Below are positions 23,610-24,883 of a stretch of DNA of 24,883 nt, one piece after another. This DNA comes from Deltaproteobacteria bacterium (lineage in GTDB: Bacteria > Bdellovibrionota > UBA1018). The first letter of the stretch is position 1, and the number at the start of each line of letters is the position of its first letter. The DNA is taken from assembly GCA_013286765.1 (NCBI GenBank), contig JABDFB010000025.1, positions 1-24,883 of the forward strand, read 5' to 3'. The notes beneath the pieces are model-generated. The model did no database searches. It saw only the letters and a list, made by a program, of their open reading frames with translations, and was not told the DNA's origin. The position numbers and the translations under genes were made by a program.

Positions 23610-23677
23610 GAGCAAATGCTCCATTTTGTGGGCACAAAATTTGTGCATCGGCGCAGCCACCTATTCGGCAGGTCTGC
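23610..23677. repeat. Cluster of palindromes between the PDZ and SIS genes
   Basis: Four short inverted repeats are packed together. GAGCA/TGCTC flank 2 nt (about 23610-23621), ATTTTGTG/CACAAAAT flank GG (23623-23640), GCACAAA/TTTGTGC overlap that one (23632-23646), and GCAG-ACCT/AGGT-CTGC form a bulged stem (23653-23677). The middle two share bases, so only one can form at a time. They lie just after the PDZ stop and just before the SIS start, so they may be a terminator for one gene, an operator for the next, or both. Confidence 0.65.
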
Positions 23678-23683
23678 TATCCA

Positions 23684-24157
23684 CTAACGTGCAGTTACCG
23701 TAACGGTCAATTCCTTATCTCCCTTTTCTTCATTTACACGTAGAATTGCCAACTTCGCTGACTCGCCAGAATGCCTTTCCAAAGCCGTTTTCATTTCTAT
23801 TGGATTATCATAGGGAAGATCATCGATTTGCGTAATAAGGTCACCAGCCTTTATACCTGCCTTTTGTGCTCGGGAGCCATCCAATACCTTGGCGATTCTC
23901 AAAACTGCTTGGTCACCCTTCCATCGCGATTCCAATTGAAAACCGAATTTTCCGTCTTGAGTAGAATTGCTAACGTGAAACTTACAGTAATCCTTTGGGG
24001 TAATATGGAGCTTAGCTAACAAACTATCAAAAAAACCATGTTTCGAGTGGTCTGTTCCGCTCTTTGTCTCAACTAAATCCCCTGCAAAACTGGAAGAAAT
24101 ACTAGACCAAGAAATAACTGAAAAAATTAGAATGAAAATTTGAATATGTCTTGTCAT
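23684..24157 (-). CDS. Small exported PDZ-domain protein
   Basis: This 157-residue protein opens with MTRHIQIFILIFSVISW and a signal peptide ending SSSFA at residue 25, so it is periplasmic or secreted. ATG 24157 is chosen because AGAGG lies about 9 nt upstream and the signal peptide starts there; a start at 24205 would place 16 extra residues in front. Residues about 70-155 form one PDZ domain: peptide-binding loop FGFQL, KVLDGSRAQKAGIKAGDLITQIDD (read in parts) and a final LTVTVTAR strand. There is no protease domain, unlike HtrA/DegP or S41 enzymes, so it is a stand-alone adaptor. The target is unknown; the neighbouring barrel protein is one possible client (inference). Confidence 0.88.
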   Translation of the reverse strand: MTRHIQIFILIFSVISWSSISSSFAGDLVETKSGTDHSKHGFFDSLLAKLHITPKDYCKFHVSNSTQDGKFGFQLESRWKGDQAVLRIAKVLDGSRAQKAGIKAGDLITQIDDLPYDNPIEMKTALERHSGESAKLAILRVNEEKGDKELTVTVTAR

Positions 24158-24268
24158 AAATGCAACCTCTACGCTGCAACTAGCATGGCAACTTAGCGGG
24201 ATCAATGGATTATTTCTACTAGAATATCAAAATAGGAATTGACAAAATATCTCTCAAAAAAGAATCGT

Positions 24269-24883
24269 TCAACGTCCAACTGCGCTGTTAGCAATATCTG
24301 TGGGTGATCCGAAACCTGAACCAGTCAAGTTGACCAGAAAGTTCGGGCCTGTCCACCCAAATCCGGTGACAGCGCCGTACACAACGGAAGTTCCAAATTT
24401 CCAACAGCGCGAACTGCTTTGAATCTGAAAAGACATGCCAGCCGCGGAGACTTGTCTATTAATAAGATCGTAGGACACACTGGCCGCCGGCAAGAAATAG
24501 TCATTAATGGAAAATGAGATCGAGAGATTTAAGTTAGAGGTCGGTTGTATAATTTTACTAAATGAATATCCAAGACTAATACTTCTATCAAAAGCCAGAA
24601 CTCTATCGTGAACTCCTCTTTCCATTACATAACCAATACTGGTTGTGATTGTATGGCGGGACGGCGCAGTTCTATTATCAGTGTAATAAGAATAATCCGT
24701 CTGAGAACTAAACTGATCGTAATTCAACTTCAACGTCGAATTGAATCGTGCAAAGGGCCTAGGATTGGCCGGATCCAAGGGCTGAGTAAACTCACGAAAA
24801 TTGATCGCGTGATTTGCAGAAAGCTCGACTGTCGTTTGATAAGTAGGAAAAGCGTCCTTTAAGCTTCCTTTTCTGCGAATCCA
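24269..24883 (-). CDS. Probable outer-membrane beta-barrel C-terminal part, LptD-like (5' end outside window)
   Basis: The frame is open from the right edge, giving about 204 residues. The pattern is alternating polar/hydrophobic strands rich in Ser, Thr, Asn, Tyr and Phe with polar turns (FNSTLKLNYDQF, HTITTSIGYVM, SISLGYSF, LNLSISFSIND). Near the end, SSSRCWKFGTSVVYG followed by FLVNLTGSGFG resembles the C-terminal strands of LptD, the lipopolysaccharide transport barrel, where a Cys-Trp pair precedes a final strand ending in leucine/glycine. The Cys and Trp positions are the main support. A different barrel family is possible. A gap of about 110 nt separates it from the PDZ gene. Confidence 0.55.
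   Translation of the reverse strand, partial: WIRRKGSLKDAFPTYQTTVELSANHAINFREFTQPLDPANPRPFARFNSTLKLNYDQFSSQTDYSYYTDNRTAPSRHTITTSIGYVMERGVHDRVLAFDRSISLGYSFSKIIQPTSNLNLSISFSINDYFLPAASVSYDLINRQVSAAGMSFQIQSSSRCWKFGTSVVYGAVTGFGWTGPNFLVNLTGSGFGSPTDIANSAVGR

Overview
The window looks like a chromosomal segment of a Gram-negative proteobacterium-like organism. It carries an enteric-style histidine operon, an iron superoxide dismutase, a SurE/LytM peptidase pair, an MgtA-type pump and the C-terminal part of what looks like an outer-membrane beta-barrel. Base composition is moderate by eye, and genes lie close together on both strands. The exact lineage cannot be fixed from the sequence alone. A predatory or host-associated group such as Bdellovibrionota would fit the giant secreted proteins, the 'mobile mystery' gene pair and the surE-M23 pair, but this is a guess.

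Layout. (1) 1-3335, plus strand: the 3' end of hisB, then hisH, hisA, hisF and hisIE, tightly packed and overlapping. They encode the middle and end of histidine synthesis. (2) 3620-15072, plus strand: two adjacent genes for very large Sec-exported proteins of 2775 and 1032 residues, which I do not recognise. Both have a signal peptide ending in AHA, the motif KWY(S/N)PW, a glycine-rich heptad block ending in a tryptophan and then proline-rich sequence, and scattered degenerate ankyrin-like hairpins. They look like a paired, partly homologous system and are the main novelty here. (3) 15142-15951: sodB and a tRNA-Arg(CCU). (4) 16101-17231: a two-gene accessory cassette, HTH regulator plus Fic-domain protein ('mobile mystery proteins' A and B). 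It lies just past the tRNA and is preceded by three copies of one 10-bp palindrome spaced about three helical turns apart. (5) 17249-20461, minus strand: an MgtA-type magnesium P-type ATPase with a long structured leader in which a hairpin sequesters the Shine-Dalgarno. (6) 20462-24883, minus strand: a GNAT acetyltransferase, a long near-perfect inverted repeat, an M23 peptidase translationally coupled to surE, an SIS-domain protein, a small exported PDZ protein, and the C-terminal part of a probable LptD-like outer-membrane barrel that runs off the window.

How the genes work together. The his block is one biosynthetic transcription unit. The two giant genes are only 26 nt apart, share features and follow a plausible promoter, so they probably act together outside the cytoplasm. 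The HTH/Fic genes overlap by 4 nt and behave like a toxin-antitoxin-type unit. The minus-strand genes from the barrel through the M23 peptidase have an envelope and housekeeping flavour.
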